DNA from: Cellulomonas marina
GTDB lineage: Bacteria > Actinomycetota > Actinomycetes > Actinomycetales > Cellulomonadaceae
Reading direction: 5' to 3'
Assembly: GCF_900111925.1 (NCBI RefSeq)
Contig: NZ_FOKA01000002.1
Coordinates: forward strand, 248,001-312,000
DNA length: 64,000 nucleotides
Shown: in pieces, positions 1-7,978 of the stretch
Layout: each line of letters begins with the position of its first letter
Position numbering within the stretch: position 1 is the stretch's first letter
Translations under genes and position numbers: made by a program
Notes under the pieces: generated by a model
Database searches by the model: none
What the model saw: only the letters and a program-made list of their open reading frames with translations
What the model was told of the DNA's origin: nothing

Positions 1-602
1 TGCGCTACGACCGCGACGGCGACCAGCACTACGACGTCATCAGCGCCTTCATCAAGTCGATGCGCGGCTCGGACGTCGACGCCGCGCTGCACTACCTGGC
101 GCGCATGGTCGCCGCGGGGGAGGACCCCCGGTTCATCGCCCGGCGCATCGTCATCGCGGCCTCGGAGGAGGTGGCCATGGCCGACCCGAGCGCCCTGCAG
201 ACGGCTGTCGCCGCCGCCCAGGCGGTCCAGCTCATCGGCATGCCGGAGGGGGCCATCGTGCTGGCCCAGGCCGTCGTCCACGTCGCGACCGCGCCCAAGT
301 CGAACGCCTCCTACCAGGGGCTGAACCGCGCGCTGGCGGACGTGCGCGCGGGACGGATCGGACCCGTGCCGCCGCACCTGCGCGACGCCCACTACGCCGG
401 GGCCCGCGCGCTGGGCCACGGGCAGGGCTACGTCTACGCCCACGACGAGCCGCACGCCGTCGCCCGGCAGACCTACCTGCCCGAGGTGCTCGACGGCGCG
501 CGGTACTACGAGCCGAGCGACCGGGGGTACGAGCGGCAGGTGTCCGACCGCCTCGCGCGCATCCGGCAGATCCTGGCGGGGGGCACCCCGGGCACCGTGT
601 AG
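1..602 (+). CDS. rarA: Replication-associated recombination protein A (RarA/MgsA), C-terminal part
   Basis: The gene enters from the left edge, so the start and the AAA+ ATPase core lie outside; about 199 C-terminal residues are visible. They match the RarA/WRNIP1 C-terminal clamp-loader-like domain: [16 protein letters not shown], a DPRFIARR segment followed by an [13 protein letters not shown] stretch, then a PKSN-containing helix and the YEPSDRGYE tail typical of the family. RarA is a tetrameric ATPase acting at stalled replication forks. The stop codon lies inside a 14-bp direct repeat. Upstream of rpsD and alaS this is the usual actinobacterial neighbourhood. Identification is firm; only the truncation limits it. 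Confidence 0.93.
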   Translation, partial: RYDRDGDQHYDVISAFIKSMRGSDVDAALHYLARMVAAGEDPRFIARRIVIAASEEVAMADPSALQTAVAAAQAVQLIGMPEGAIVLAQAVVHVATAPKSNASYQGLNRALADVRAGRIGPVPPHLRDAHYAGARALGHGQGYVYAHDEPHAVARQTYLPEVLDGARYYEPSDRGYERQVSDRLARIRQILAGGTPGTV

Positions 603-621
603 TCCCAGGCACCGTGTAGTC
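591..621. repeat. 14-bp direct repeat spanning the rarA stop codon
   Basis: The 14-mer at 591-604 (which contains the rarA TAG) recurs exactly at 608-621, a 17-bp period. The second copy runs into TAGTCT (617-622), a possible -10 box for rpsD, but no convincing -35 is visible. Confidence 0.6.
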
Positions 622-808
622 TTGACCGGTTCGTGCGGCGGGTCCTGCCCGCCCACGGCCCCTGGGGTCTCAGCCCGCGCACGGTCCCACCTCCCGCCCT
701 CCGCTCCACGTCGGACGGGGACGGGTGTGCGCGCACGGTCGGCCCCACGCCCGCGTCCCTCGGACGGCCGCGGGTGTGACGTCCCACGACAGGAAGAGCA
801 GCACACCC

Positions 809-1435
809 ATGAGCAGCGTCACCCGCTCGCGCCGCCAGGTCCGCCTGAGCCGCGCCCTCGGCCTGGCCCTCACGCCGAAGGCCGTCAAGCACTTCGAGAA
901 GCGCCCCTACCCGCCCGGCGAGCACGGCCGCGCGCGTCGTCGCACCGAGTCCGACTACGCCGTCCGGCTGCGCGAGAAGCAGCGCCTGCGCGCGCAGTAC
1001 GCGCTGCGGGAGAAGCAGCTCGCCCGTGCGTACGAGGCCGCCCGCAAGGCCCCGGGCCTGACCGGTGAGGCGCTCGTCGAGGACCTCGAGACGCGTCTGG
1101 ACGCCCTGGTGCTGCGCGCCGGGTTCGCCCGCACGATCCTCCAGGCCCGCCAGGTCGTCGTCCACCGCCACGTGCTCGTCGACGGCAAGATCGTCGACCG
1201 CCCGTCCTTCCGCGTGACGGAGGGCCAGACCCTCCAGATCAAGCCGAAGAGCCAGACGACGACGCCGTTCCAGGTCGCCGCCGCCGGCGCGCACCGCGAC
1301 GTGCTGCCGACGCTCCCCGGCTACCTCGACGTCCAGCTCGAGAAGCTCACCGCCACGCTGGTGCGCCGCCCGAAGCGCGCCGAGGTCCCCGTGACCTGCG
1401 AGGTCCAGCTCGTCGTCGAGTACTACGCCCGCTGA
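809..1435 (+). CDS. rpsD: 30S ribosomal protein S4
   Basis: This is ribosomal protein S4, a primary 16S rRNA-binding protein that nucleates 30S assembly. The 208-residue product is the normal length. It shows the actinobacterial N-terminus (TRSRRQVRLSRALG), the KRPYPPGEHGRARRR block, and the S4 RNA-binding fold around residues 95-160 (ETRLDALVLRAGFA, QARQVVVHRHVLVDG), ending VTCEVQLVVEYYAR. The ATG at 809 is chosen because family members begin within a few residues of TRSRRQ; an upstream in-frame ATG at 725 would add an unlikely 28 residues. It is monocistronic, with a 200-bp leader and a strong hairpin after it. S4 often autoregulates translation, but I cannot identify a leader element here. 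Confidence 0.97.
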   Translation: MSSVTRSRRQVRLSRALGLALTPKAVKHFEKRPYPPGEHGRARRRTESDYAVRLREKQRLRAQYALREKQLARAYEAARKAPGLTGEALVEDLETRLDALVLRAGFARTILQARQVVVHRHVLVDGKIVDRPSFRVTEGQTLQIKPKSQTTTPFQVAAAGAHRDVLPTLPGYLDVQLEKLTATLVRRPKRAEVPVTCEVQLVVEYYAR

Positions 1436-1457
1436 CGCGAGCCGTCCCGGCACCTCC

Positions 1458-1492
1458 GACGCCCCGTCCGCGCGCTGCGCGGGCGGGGCGTC
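1458..1492 (+). terminator. Terminator hairpin after rpsD
   Basis: A 16-bp stem with one T-G wobble and a 3-nt loop (arms 1458-1473 and 1477-1492). No T-tract follows, which is common in high-GC actinobacteria. Confidence 0.75.
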
Positions 1493-1520
1493 GTCGTGCG
1501 TCCGCCGCCCGGCCGCCGGG

Positions 1521-1526
1521 TAGGGT
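1521..1526 (+). promoter_or_regulatory. -10 box (TAGGGT) for the DUF948 gene
   Basis: TAGGGT lies just downstream of the rpsD terminator and about 50 nt before the next start, fitting an actinobacterial TANNNT -10. No clear -35. Confidence 0.45.
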
Positions 1527-1578
1527 CGGTCCGTCGCAGCCTGAGCACCACCACCAGCACCACCAGGAGGAGCACGTC

Positions 1579-2019
1579 ATGTCGGTCGGGGACATCGCAG
1601 GCCTGCTGGCGGCGATCGCGTTCGTCGTGCTCGTCGCCATGCTCGGCATGGTCCTCACGAAGGTCGGCCGCGTCGTCGACGGGCTGCGCGACTCCCTGCG
1701 CGAGGTGACCGACCACGCCCTGCCCGTCATCGACGAGGCCGCGGGCGTCATCGCGTCGACCAACGCCCAGCTCGGCAAGGTCGACACCGTCACGACGTCG
1801 GCGGCCCAGGTCTCGGAGAACGTCTCGGCGCTCACCGCGCTCGTCGCGGCGACGGTCGGCACGCCGCTCATCAAGGTCGCCTCCTTCTCGTACGCCGCAC
1901 GGCGCGCGCTGGCCACGCTGCTCGAGCGCGCAGGTGGCCCTGCCGCCGGTGGGCCCGCCGCCGCGCCGCGACCGGCCGCCGGTGGTGCCACCGCGGCCAC
2001 TGCGGGGACGCGGTCGTGA
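1579..2019 (+). CDS. DUF948 family membrane protein
   Basis: A 146-residue protein of the DUF948 family, function unknown. An N-terminal membrane segment (about residues 8-28, LLAAIAFVVLVAMLGMVLTKV) is followed by an amphipathic, probably coiled-coil region with regularly spaced hydrophobics (VVDGLRDSLREVTDHALPVIDEA) and a low-complexity Ala/Gly/Pro tail. The ATG is preceded by a good ribosome site (GGAGGA about 8 nt upstream). It overlaps the next gene by GTGA, so the two are translationally coupled. This DUF948-DUF6167 pair directly upstream of alaS is conserved in actinobacteria. Family placement is from memory of this context and the transmembrane-plus-coil layout. Confidence 0.8.
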   Translation: MSVGDIAGLLAAIAFVVLVAMLGMVLTKVGRVVDGLRDSLREVTDHALPVIDEAAGVIASTNAQLGKVDTVTTSAAQVSENVSALTALVAATVGTPLIKVASFSYAARRALATLLERAGGPAAGGPAAAPRPAAGGATAATAGTRS

Positions 2020-2375
2020 TCCGCGGCCTGCTGTGGGCCGGGGCCGGCGCCGTGGCGACCGTCGTGGTCGCGCGCCGCGCCCGCGCTGCCGTCGACGCCC
2101 ACGTCCCGCCGGCCGCGCGCGACGTGCTGCGCGACGTCAGCCGCTGGTCCGCGGCCCTCGAGCTGGCTCGCGAGGACTTCGCGGTCGCCCTCGCCGAGCG
2201 CGAGGAGGAGCTCAAGGCCCGGCTCCTCGGCGACACGGACGTCGACGCCCTGCGCCGGCAGCGCCGCGACCGGCAGGCCGTCGGCGCCGGGGCGCCCGGG
2301 CGGCGCGGTCGCGCCGGCTGGTCCGACGCCCCGACCGACGACCCCGACGACGACGACCGGTACCCCTTCTTCTGA
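2016..2375 (+). CDS. DUF6167-like small membrane protein
   Basis: A 119-residue protein starting at GTG within the stop of the DUF948 gene. It has one N-terminal hydrophobic stretch (LLWAGAGAVATVVVARRA), then a charged helical region (ALELAREDFAVALAEREEELKARL) and an acidic Asp-rich tail. The length, position and helical EREEEL segment agree with the small proteins (DUF6167) that accompany DUF948 upstream of alaS. Function is unknown; membrane-anchored helical partner is an inference. After it lies about 110 bp of GACGAC-rich sequence before alaS. Confidence 0.65.
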   Translation: MIRGLLWAGAGAVATVVVARRARAAVDAHVPPAARDVLRDVSRWSAALELAREDFAVALAEREEELKARLLGDTDVDALRRQRRDRQAVGAGAPGRRGRAGWSDAPTDDPDDDDRYPFF

Positions 2376-2486
2376 CCGTCCCGCGTCGACCGGCCACCGC
2401 CACGACGACGCCGCGACGACGCCCCGCCGTCACGCCGACGGCTGATGACGCCCCGCCACGCCCGACCCCTGACGACGAGGACCCCC

Positions 2487-5201
2487 ATGCGCACCGCCGA
2501 CGTCCGCCAGCGCTGGCTCGACTACTTCGCGAGCAAGGAGCACGCCGTCGTGCCCTCCGTGCCGCTCATCTCGCCCGACCCGTCGATCCTCTTCACGATC
2601 GCCGGGATGGTGCCGTTCATCCCCTACATCCTCGGCACCCAGCAGGCACCCTGGCCGCGGGCCGCGAGCGTGCAGAAGTGCATCCGCACGAACGACATCG
2701 AGAACGTCGGCCGCACGACCCGGCACGGCACGTTCTTCCAGATGAACGGCAACTTCTCCTTCGGCGACTACTTCAAGCAGGGCGCTGTCGAGCTCGCGTG
2801 GGAGCTCATCACGACACCGGTCGAGCGCGGCGGCTACGGTCTCGACGGCGACCGCATCTGGGTGACGACGTGGGACCAGGACGCCGAGGCGTGGGACGCC
2901 CTCGCGAGCGTCGGGGTCGACCCGAAGCACGTCGTGCGGCTACCGCGCGAGCAGATCTTCTGGGACACCGGCCAGCCCGGCCCCGCCGGCCCCTGCGCGG
3001 AGTTCCACTACGACCGCGGCCCCGAGTACGGGCCCGAGGCGGTGGGCGGCACCGTCGACCCGGGCGGCGACCGCTACCTCGAGTTCTGGAACCTCGTCTT
3101 CGACCAGTACGTCCGCGGCGAGGGGACCGGCAAGGACTACCCGCTCCTGGGGGAGCTCGACCAGAAGGCGATCGACACCGGCGCCGGGCTCGAGCGGCTG
3201 GCGTTCCTGCTGCAGGGCAAGCAGAACATCTACGAGATCGACGAGGTCTTCCCCGTCATCGAGCGGGTGCAGGAGATCACGGGCCGTCGCTACGGCGCCG
3301 ACGAGGAGCAGGACGTGCGCATGCGCGTCGTGGCCGACCACGTGCGCTCGAGCCTCATGCTCGTCGGCGACGGCGTGCGCCCGTCGAACGAGGGCCGCGG
3401 GTACGTGCTGCGCCGCCTGCTGCGCCGCACGGTCCGCTCCATGCGCCTCCTCGGCGTCGACGAGGCGGTGCTGCCCTCGCTGCTGCCCGTCAGCCGGGAC
3501 GCGATGAGCCCGTCCTACCCCGAGGTGGCGACGGACTTCGACCGGATCTCCGGCGTCGTCTACGGGGAGGAGGACGCCTTCCTGCGCACGCTGACCTCCG
3601 GCACGACGATCCTCGAGGGCGCCGTGCGGAAGGCCCAGGAGGCGCCGGCGGCGACCGGTCCGCTGCTGTCGGGCGAGCAGGCCTTCGCGCTGCACGACAC
3701 GTACGGCTTCCCGATCGACCTCACGCTGGAGATGGCCTCCGAGCACGGCGTCGCGGTCGACGAGACCGCGTTCCGCACGCTCATGGCGGAGCAGCGGTCC
3801 CGGGCGCGCGCGGACGCGCTCGCCAAGAAGACCGGCCACGCGGACACCTCCGCCTACCGCGACCTGCACGGCGAGCTGTCCGCGGCGGCGGGGGCGGACG
3901 GCGCGCCCGTGCGCTTCGTCGGGTACACCGACGCGACCGCGAGCTCCACGGTCGTGGGCCTGCTCGTCGACGGCGTCCCGGCGCCGACCGCGACGGCCCC
4001 CGCCGACGTGGAGGTCGTGCTCGACGTGACGCCGTTCTACGCGGAGTCCGGCGGCCAGCTCGCCGACCAGGGCACCATCGCGCTCGAGGGTGGCGCCCTC
4101 GTCGAGGTCGACGACGTGCAGGCGCCGATCAAGGGCCTGTCCGTGCACCGCGGGCGGCTGGTCGACGGCACGCTGACGCTCGGCGAGCGCGGTGTGGCCC
4201 AGATCGACACGGCCCGCCGCGGCGCGATCGCGCGCGCGCACACGGCCACGCACATGGTCCACAAGGCGCTGCGCGAGGCGCTGGGCGACCAGGCGACGCA
4301 GGCGGGGTCCGAGAACGCGCCCAGCCGCGTCCGCTTCGACTTCCGCTCGGGCGCAGCCGTGCCGGCCGGGGCGCTGGCGGAGATCGAGGAGCGGGTCAAC
4401 AGCCGGCTCCAGGACGACCTCGAGGTCACCGACGCCGTCATGCCGATCGACGAGGCGCGCGCGCTCGGCGCGATGGCGCTCTTCGGCGAGAAGTACGGCA
4501 ACCGGGTCCGCGTCGTGTCCGTGGGCGGGGACTGGTCGCGCGAGCTCTGCGCGGGCACGCACGTCGGCCGCTCGGGCGAGATCGGGCTGGTGACGCTGCT
4601 CGGCGAGTCCTCGATCGGGTCGGGCGTGCGTCGCGTCGACGCGCTCGTCGGGGCGGGTGCCTACGGCTACCAGGCGAAGGAGCGGGCGCTCGTCGGGCAG
4701 CTCTCGGGCCTGCTCGGCGCGCGGCCGGACGACCTGGCCGACCGGGTCTCGTCCCTCGTCACGCGGCTGAAGGACGCGGAGAAGGAGCTCGCGGCGCTGC
4801 GCCAGGCGCAGGTGCTGGCCCAGGCCGGCGCCCTGGCGGCGGGGGCGGTCGAGGTCGGGGGCCTGCGCGTCGTCACGCACGACGCGGGCGAGGTCTCCGG
4901 TGCCGACGACCTGCGCACCCTCGCGCTCGACGTGCGCTCGCGCCTCGGCGAGGCGGCGGGGACGGTCGTGGCCGTGGGCGGCGCCGCGAAGGGCCGGCCC
5001 GTGGTCGTCGTGGCGACGAACGCGGCCGCCCGGGCGGCCGGCGCGCGTGCCGGCGCGCTGGTGAAGGTCGCGTCGGGCGTGCTCGGCGGCGGCGGTGGCG
5101 GCAAGGACGACGTGGCGCAGGGCGGTGGCCAGGACACCTCGGCGCTGCCCGGCGCGCTGGTCGCCGTCGTCGACGCCGTGTCGGCGGGAGCCCGCTCCTG
5201 A
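2487..5201 (+). CDS. alaS: Alanine--tRNA ligase
   Basis: AlaRS (904 residues, normal length) charges tRNA-Ala and edits mischarged Ser/Gly. The class II catalytic core is N-terminal (WLDYF start, FTIAGMVPF, IRTNDIENVGRT, TFFQMNGNFSFGDYF), followed by the editing domain with the HTATH motif at residues 585-589 and the CAGTH motif at 688-692, both intact zinc/editing signatures. The C-Ala domain ends in a Gly-rich GGGGGKDD stretch typical of AlaRS. ATG 2487 is preferred over ATG 2445 because family members start MRTADVRQRWLDYF and the extra 14 residues are low-complexity. ruvX follows with a 4-nt overlap. Confidence 0.98.
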   Translation: MRTADVRQRWLDYFASKEHAVVPSVPLISPDPSILFTIAGMVPFIPYILGTQQAPWPRAASVQKCIRTNDIENVGRTTRHGTFFQMNGNFSFGDYFKQGAVELAWELITTPVERGGYGLDGDRIWVTTWDQDAEAWDALASVGVDPKHVVRLPREQIFWDTGQPGPAGPCAEFHYDRGPEYGPEAVGGTVDPGGDRYLEFWNLVFDQYVRGEGTGKDYPLLGELDQKAIDTGAGLERLAFLLQGKQNIYEIDEVFPVIERVQEITGRRYGADEEQDVRMRVVADHVRSSLMLVGDGVRPSNEGRGYVLRRLLRRTVRSMRLLGVDEAVLPSLLPVSRDAMSPSYPEVATDFDRISGVVYGEEDAFLRTLTSGTTILEGAVRKAQEAPAATGPLLSGEQAFALHDTYGFPIDLTLEMASEHGVAVDETAFRTLMAEQRSRARADALAKKTGHADTSAYRDLHGELSAAAGADGAPVRFVGYTDATASSTVVGLLVDGVPAPTATAPADVEVVLDVTPFYAESGGQLADQGTIALEGGALVEVDDVQAPIKGLSVHRGRLVDGTLTLGERGVAQIDTARRGAIARAHTATHMVHKALREALGDQATQAGSENAPSRVRFDFRSGAAVPAGALAEIEERVNSRLQDDLEVTDAVMPIDEARALGAMALFGEKYGNRVRVVSVGGDWSRELCAGTHVGRSGEIGLVTLLGESSIGSGVRRVDALVGAGAYGYQAKERALVGQLSGLLGARPDDLADRVSSLVTRLKDAEKELAALRQAQVLAQAGALAAGAVEVGGLRVVTHDAGEVSGADDLRTLALDVRSRLGEAAGTVVAVGGAAKGRPVVVVATNAAARAAGARAGALVKVASGVLGGGGGGKDDVAQGGGQDTSALPGALVAVVDAVSAGARS

Positions 5202-5851
5202 CGCCGACGCCCGCCGGGCCGGGGGAGGGCCTGCCCCGCGCCGCCCGGCTGGCCGTCGACGTCGGCACCGTCCGCGTCGGCCTGGCCGCGTCCGACCCCG
5301 ACGGCATCGTCGCGACCCCGGTCGCGACGCTGCCGCGGGACGAGCGGGGCGCGGCCGACGTCGCCGCGGTCGTGGCCGAGGTGCGCGAGCGGGGTGCAGA
5401 GGTCGTGTACGTCGGGCTGCCGCGCCACCTGAACGGGTCGGAGGGTTCGTCGTCCGGCATGGCGCGCGCGTACGCTGAGGTGTTGGCGAGCGCCGTGGCC
5501 CCCGTGGCGGTGCGTCTCGTCGACGAGCGCATGAGCACCGTCTCGGCGCACCGGGCCCTGCGCGAGGCCGGCCGACCGGGCCGGCGGCAGCGGCAGGTGG
5601 TCGACCAGGCCGCCGCCGTGGTCATCCTCACGGGGGCCCTCGACACGGAACGTGCGACGGGACGGCGCGCCGGGCAGGCGGTCCGGCCGCGGCAGGGCAG
5701 CATCAGGACCGGCAGCACCGGGACGGGGAGCAGCAGCACCAGCACAGCCAGCACGAGCAGGCAGGGGGACGGGCCCGGGGCCCGGAGCAGCGCGGACGAC
5801 CGGGAGACGCACGGTGGACGACGGCACGCAGGGCACGACGGTACGCAGTGA
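5198..5851 (+). CDS. ruvX: Holliday junction resolvase-like YqgF/RuvX (pre-16S rRNA nuclease)
   Basis: RNase H-fold protein implicated in 16S rRNA 5'-end maturation. The core is clear: VDVGTVRVGLA with the first catalytic Asp, YVGLPRHLNGSEG, VDERMSTVSAHRAL and the final VVDQAAAVVILTGAL containing the last acidic residue. No ATG, GTG or TTG lies at the right place. The best start is CTG 5198, overlapping the alaS TGA, with GGGAG (5186-5190) 7 nt upstream; this is unusual and uncertain. The protein is 217 residues, about 65 longer than typical: the extra C-terminus is a Ser/Thr/Gly/Arg-rich low-complexity tail that overlaps the start of mltG by 38 bp. Confidence 0.85.
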   Translation: MTPTPAGPGEGLPRAARLAVDVGTVRVGLAASDPDGIVATPVATLPRDERGAADVAAVVAEVRERGAEVVYVGLPRHLNGSEGSSSGMARAYAEVLASAVAPVAVRLVDERMSTVSAHRALREAGRPGRRQRQVVDQAAAVVILTGALDTERATGRRAGQAVRPRQGSIRTGSTGTGSSSTSTASTSRQGDGPGARSSADDRETHGGRRHAGHDGTQ

Positions 5852-6983
5852 CCCCAGGGACGGCTTCTTCGAGGCGGAGGAGCCGCTCGGGGAGCGGCGC
5901 AGCCGTGCCCGCGCGCGGGCGCAGGAGGCGCAGCGGCGCCGGCGTCGGCGGCGCTCGCTCGTGGTGGTCCTCGTCGTGCTGCTGCTCGTCGGCGGTGGCG
6001 CCTACGGCGTCTGGACGGTGCTGTCCGACGTCCGCGACGGCGGCTCGACGACCGCGGCGGTCGAGGACTACCCGGGTCCCGGCCGTCCGTCGGCGCAGGT
6101 GACGATCCCGGAGGGCGCCACCGGTGCGGACATGGGCCAGGTGCTGGCCGACGCCGGCGTGGTCGCCACGTCCCGCGCCTTCTCCACGGCGTACGCGGCG
6201 AACCCCGACGCGCAGGGCATCCAGCCCGGCACGTACAACCTCCTGCTCGAGATGCGGGCGACCGACGCCGTCGTCGCCCTGCTCAACCCGGCCAGCCGAG
6301 CGACGACACGGGTGACCGTGCCGGAGGGGCTCACGGTGCAGCAGGTGCTCACGCGGGTCTCCGAGATCACGACGATCCCGCTGGCCGACCTGCAGGCCGC
6401 CGCCGCCGACCCCGCCGCGATCGGTCTGCCGGCGGAGGCGGGCGGCGCCGTGGAGGGCTGGCTCTTCCCCGCGACCTACGAGGTGGCGCCGGACGCGACC
6501 GCCGCCGGGGTCCTCACGCAGATGGTCGGCAAGACGGTCTCGGTGCTCGACGGCCTCGGCGTCGCGGCGACCGACCGGCAGCGGGTCCTCACGATGGCCT
6601 CCGTCGCCGAGAAGGAGGTCAGCGACGTCGACGACTACGGCCGGGTGGCCCGGGTCATCCAGAACCGGCTCGACCGCGGTTGGCCGCTGGGCATGGACAC
6701 CATCAACGCCTACGGCCTGGGCAAGTCGGCGATGGACCTCACGACCGCCGACTTCGAGAGCGATGACCCGTACAACTCCCGCCGGGTGCTCGGGCTGCCG
6801 CCGACCCCGATCTCCAACCCCGGCCAGGCCGCGATCGAGGCCGCGATCACGCCCGCCGAGGGCCCGTGGCTGTTCTTCATCACGGTGGACCTGGACACGG
6901 GCGAGACGATCTTCACCGACAGCAACGACGAGTTCCTGGCCGGCAAGGCGCAGTACCAGCAGTGGCTCGCCGAGAACAGCTGA
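5814..6983 (+). CDS. mltG: Endolytic murein transglycosylase MltG
   Basis: MltG (YceG family, 389 residues) cleaves nascent glycan strands at the membrane. It has a charged, Arg-rich cytoplasmic N-terminus, one transmembrane helix at about residues 48-69, a LysM-like region (VTVPEGLTVQQVL) and the catalytic YceG domain. The catalytic glutamate sits in ASVAEKEV (E266), followed by RVARVIQNRLDRG, GMDTINAYG and YNSRRVLGLPPTPISNPG, all family signatures. GTG 5814 has GGGAG about 9 nt upstream; longer in-frame starts would only add low-complexity sequence shared with the ruvX tail. aroE follows after 10 bp, so ruvX-mltG-aroE probably form one transcript with alaS. Confidence 0.95.
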   Translation: MDDGTQGTTVRSDPRDGFFEAEEPLGERRSRARARAQEAQRRRRRRRSLVVVLVVLLLVGGGAYGVWTVLSDVRDGGSTTAAVEDYPGPGRPSAQVTIPEGATGADMGQVLADAGVVATSRAFSTAYAANPDAQGIQPGTYNLLLEMRATDAVVALLNPASRATTRVTVPEGLTVQQVLTRVSEITTIPLADLQAAAADPAAIGLPAEAGGAVEGWLFPATYEVAPDATAAGVLTQMVGKTVSVLDGLGVAATDRQRVLTMASVAEKEVSDVDDYGRVARVIQNRLDRGWPLGMDTINAYGLGKSAMDLTTADFESDDPYNSRRVLGLPPTPISNPGQAAIEAAITPAEGPWLFFITVDLDTGETIFTDSNDEFLAGKAQYQQWLAENS

Positions 6984-6993
6984 CGACGCCCGC

Positions 6994-7875
6994 ATGACCG
7001 CACCAGGCTTGACCAGCCCCCGCCGGGCCGCGGTCGTCGGCCACCCCGTCGCGCACTCCCTGTCTCCGCTGCTCCACGGCACCGCCTACGCGGCGCTGGG
7101 GCTCGACGGCTGGCGCTACGACCGGCTCGACGTGCTGCCCGAGGACCTGCCGGCCCTCCTGGCCTCGCTCGACGACGGCTGGGCGGGCCTGTCCGTGACG
7201 ATGCCCCACAAGCACGCGCTCCTCGACCTCGTCGACCACGTCGACCCGCTCGCGCGCGTGGTGGGCGCGGCCAACACGGTGCTGCTGCAGCCGGGTCGGA
7301 CGCGCCCGCAGCTCGTCGCCCTCAACACCGACGTGCACGGGCTCGTGACGGCGCTGGCCGAGGGCCTCGGGACGGCCGACCGGGCCGACGGCCGTCGCGG
7401 CGTCGTGCTCGGCGGTGGCGCCACGGCGGCGTCCGCCCTGGCCGGGCTGGCGCAGCTCGGCGTCACGGAGGCGGACGTCGTCGTGCGCTCGCCCGGGCGC
7501 GCCGGAGCCCTGCTCCGGGCGGCCGAGCGGATGGGGCTGCACCCCCACCTGCGGGCCTGGAGCACGGCGACCGACCTGCTCCCGGCGGCGGACGTCGTCG
7601 TCTCGACGCTGCCCGCGCACGGCGCCGACGAGCTGGCCCAGGCCCTGGCGGCCGCCGCGGTCCCGTGCCGGGGGGTGCTGCTCGACTGCGCGTACGACCC
7701 GCGGCCGACGGCGCTCGGCACGGCCTGGAGCGCCGTGGGCGGCACCGCCGTGGGCGGGGAGCGCATGCTGCTGCACCAGGCGGTGGAGCAGGTACGGCTC
7801 ATGACGGGCCGCCCGGCCCCGCTCGCGGTGATGGACGACGCCCTGACGCGTCACCTGGTCGGCACCGGCGCCTGA
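6994..7875 (+). CDS. aroE: Shikimate dehydrogenase
   Basis: AroE (293 residues) reduces 3-dehydroshikimate to shikimate with NADPH. The shikimate-binding SLSPLLH, the catalytic Lys of TMPHKHAL (K73), the Asp of ALNTDVHG (D113) and the NADP-binding GGGATAAS are present. The NADP-recognition motif is less canonical than in E. coli, as usual in actinobacterial AroE. The remaining local shikimate genes (aroC, aroB, aroK, aroD) lie 13 kb away beyond the pilus locus, which suggests that the pilus genes were inserted into an ancestral aroE-aroC block. Confidence 0.95.
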   Translation: MTAPGLTSPRRAAVVGHPVAHSLSPLLHGTAYAALGLDGWRYDRLDVLPEDLPALLASLDDGWAGLSVTMPHKHALLDLVDHVDPLARVVGAANTVLLQPGRTRPQLVALNTDVHGLVTALAEGLGTADRADGRRGVVLGGGATAASALAGLAQLGVTEADVVVRSPGRAGALLRAAERMGLHPHLRAWSTATDLLPAADVVVSTLPAHGADELAQALAAAAVPCRGVLLDCAYDPRPTALGTAWSAVGGTAVGGERMLLHQAVEQVRLMTGRPAPLAVMDDALTRHLVGTGA

Positions 7876-7895
7876 TCTCGGCACCTCCGGCGGCA

Positions 7896-7914
7896 CCGGT
7901 CCCTCAGGGACCGG
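7896..7914 (+). terminator. Short perfect hairpin between aroE and pilB
   Basis: An 8-bp perfect stem (7896-7903 with 7907-7914) and 3-nt loop. It could end the alaS-aroE transcript before the pilus genes; no T-tract. Confidence 0.4.
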
Positions 7915-7978
7915 GCCGTGCTGCCGATCGGCCGGACGGGTGGTCCGGAGCGGGCCGCGGGAGCGGCGAGGAGCGGAC

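Noticed and set aside
603..808. Possible S4 autoregulatory leader before rpsD
   Set aside because: A 200-bp leader exists, but I could not identify the known S4-binding structures by eye, so no feature is claimed.
2940..4880. A 646-residue minus-strand frame opposite alaS
   Set aside because: Antisense shadow of an unambiguous AlaRS.
1934..5150. Very long plus-strand open frame in the alaS region, rich in Arg/Pro/Ala
   Set aside because: It is a frame-shifted shadow of the DUF948, DUF6167-like and alaS genes; composition is that of out-of-frame GC-rich codons. Only its 3' end (from 5198) is real, as ruvX.
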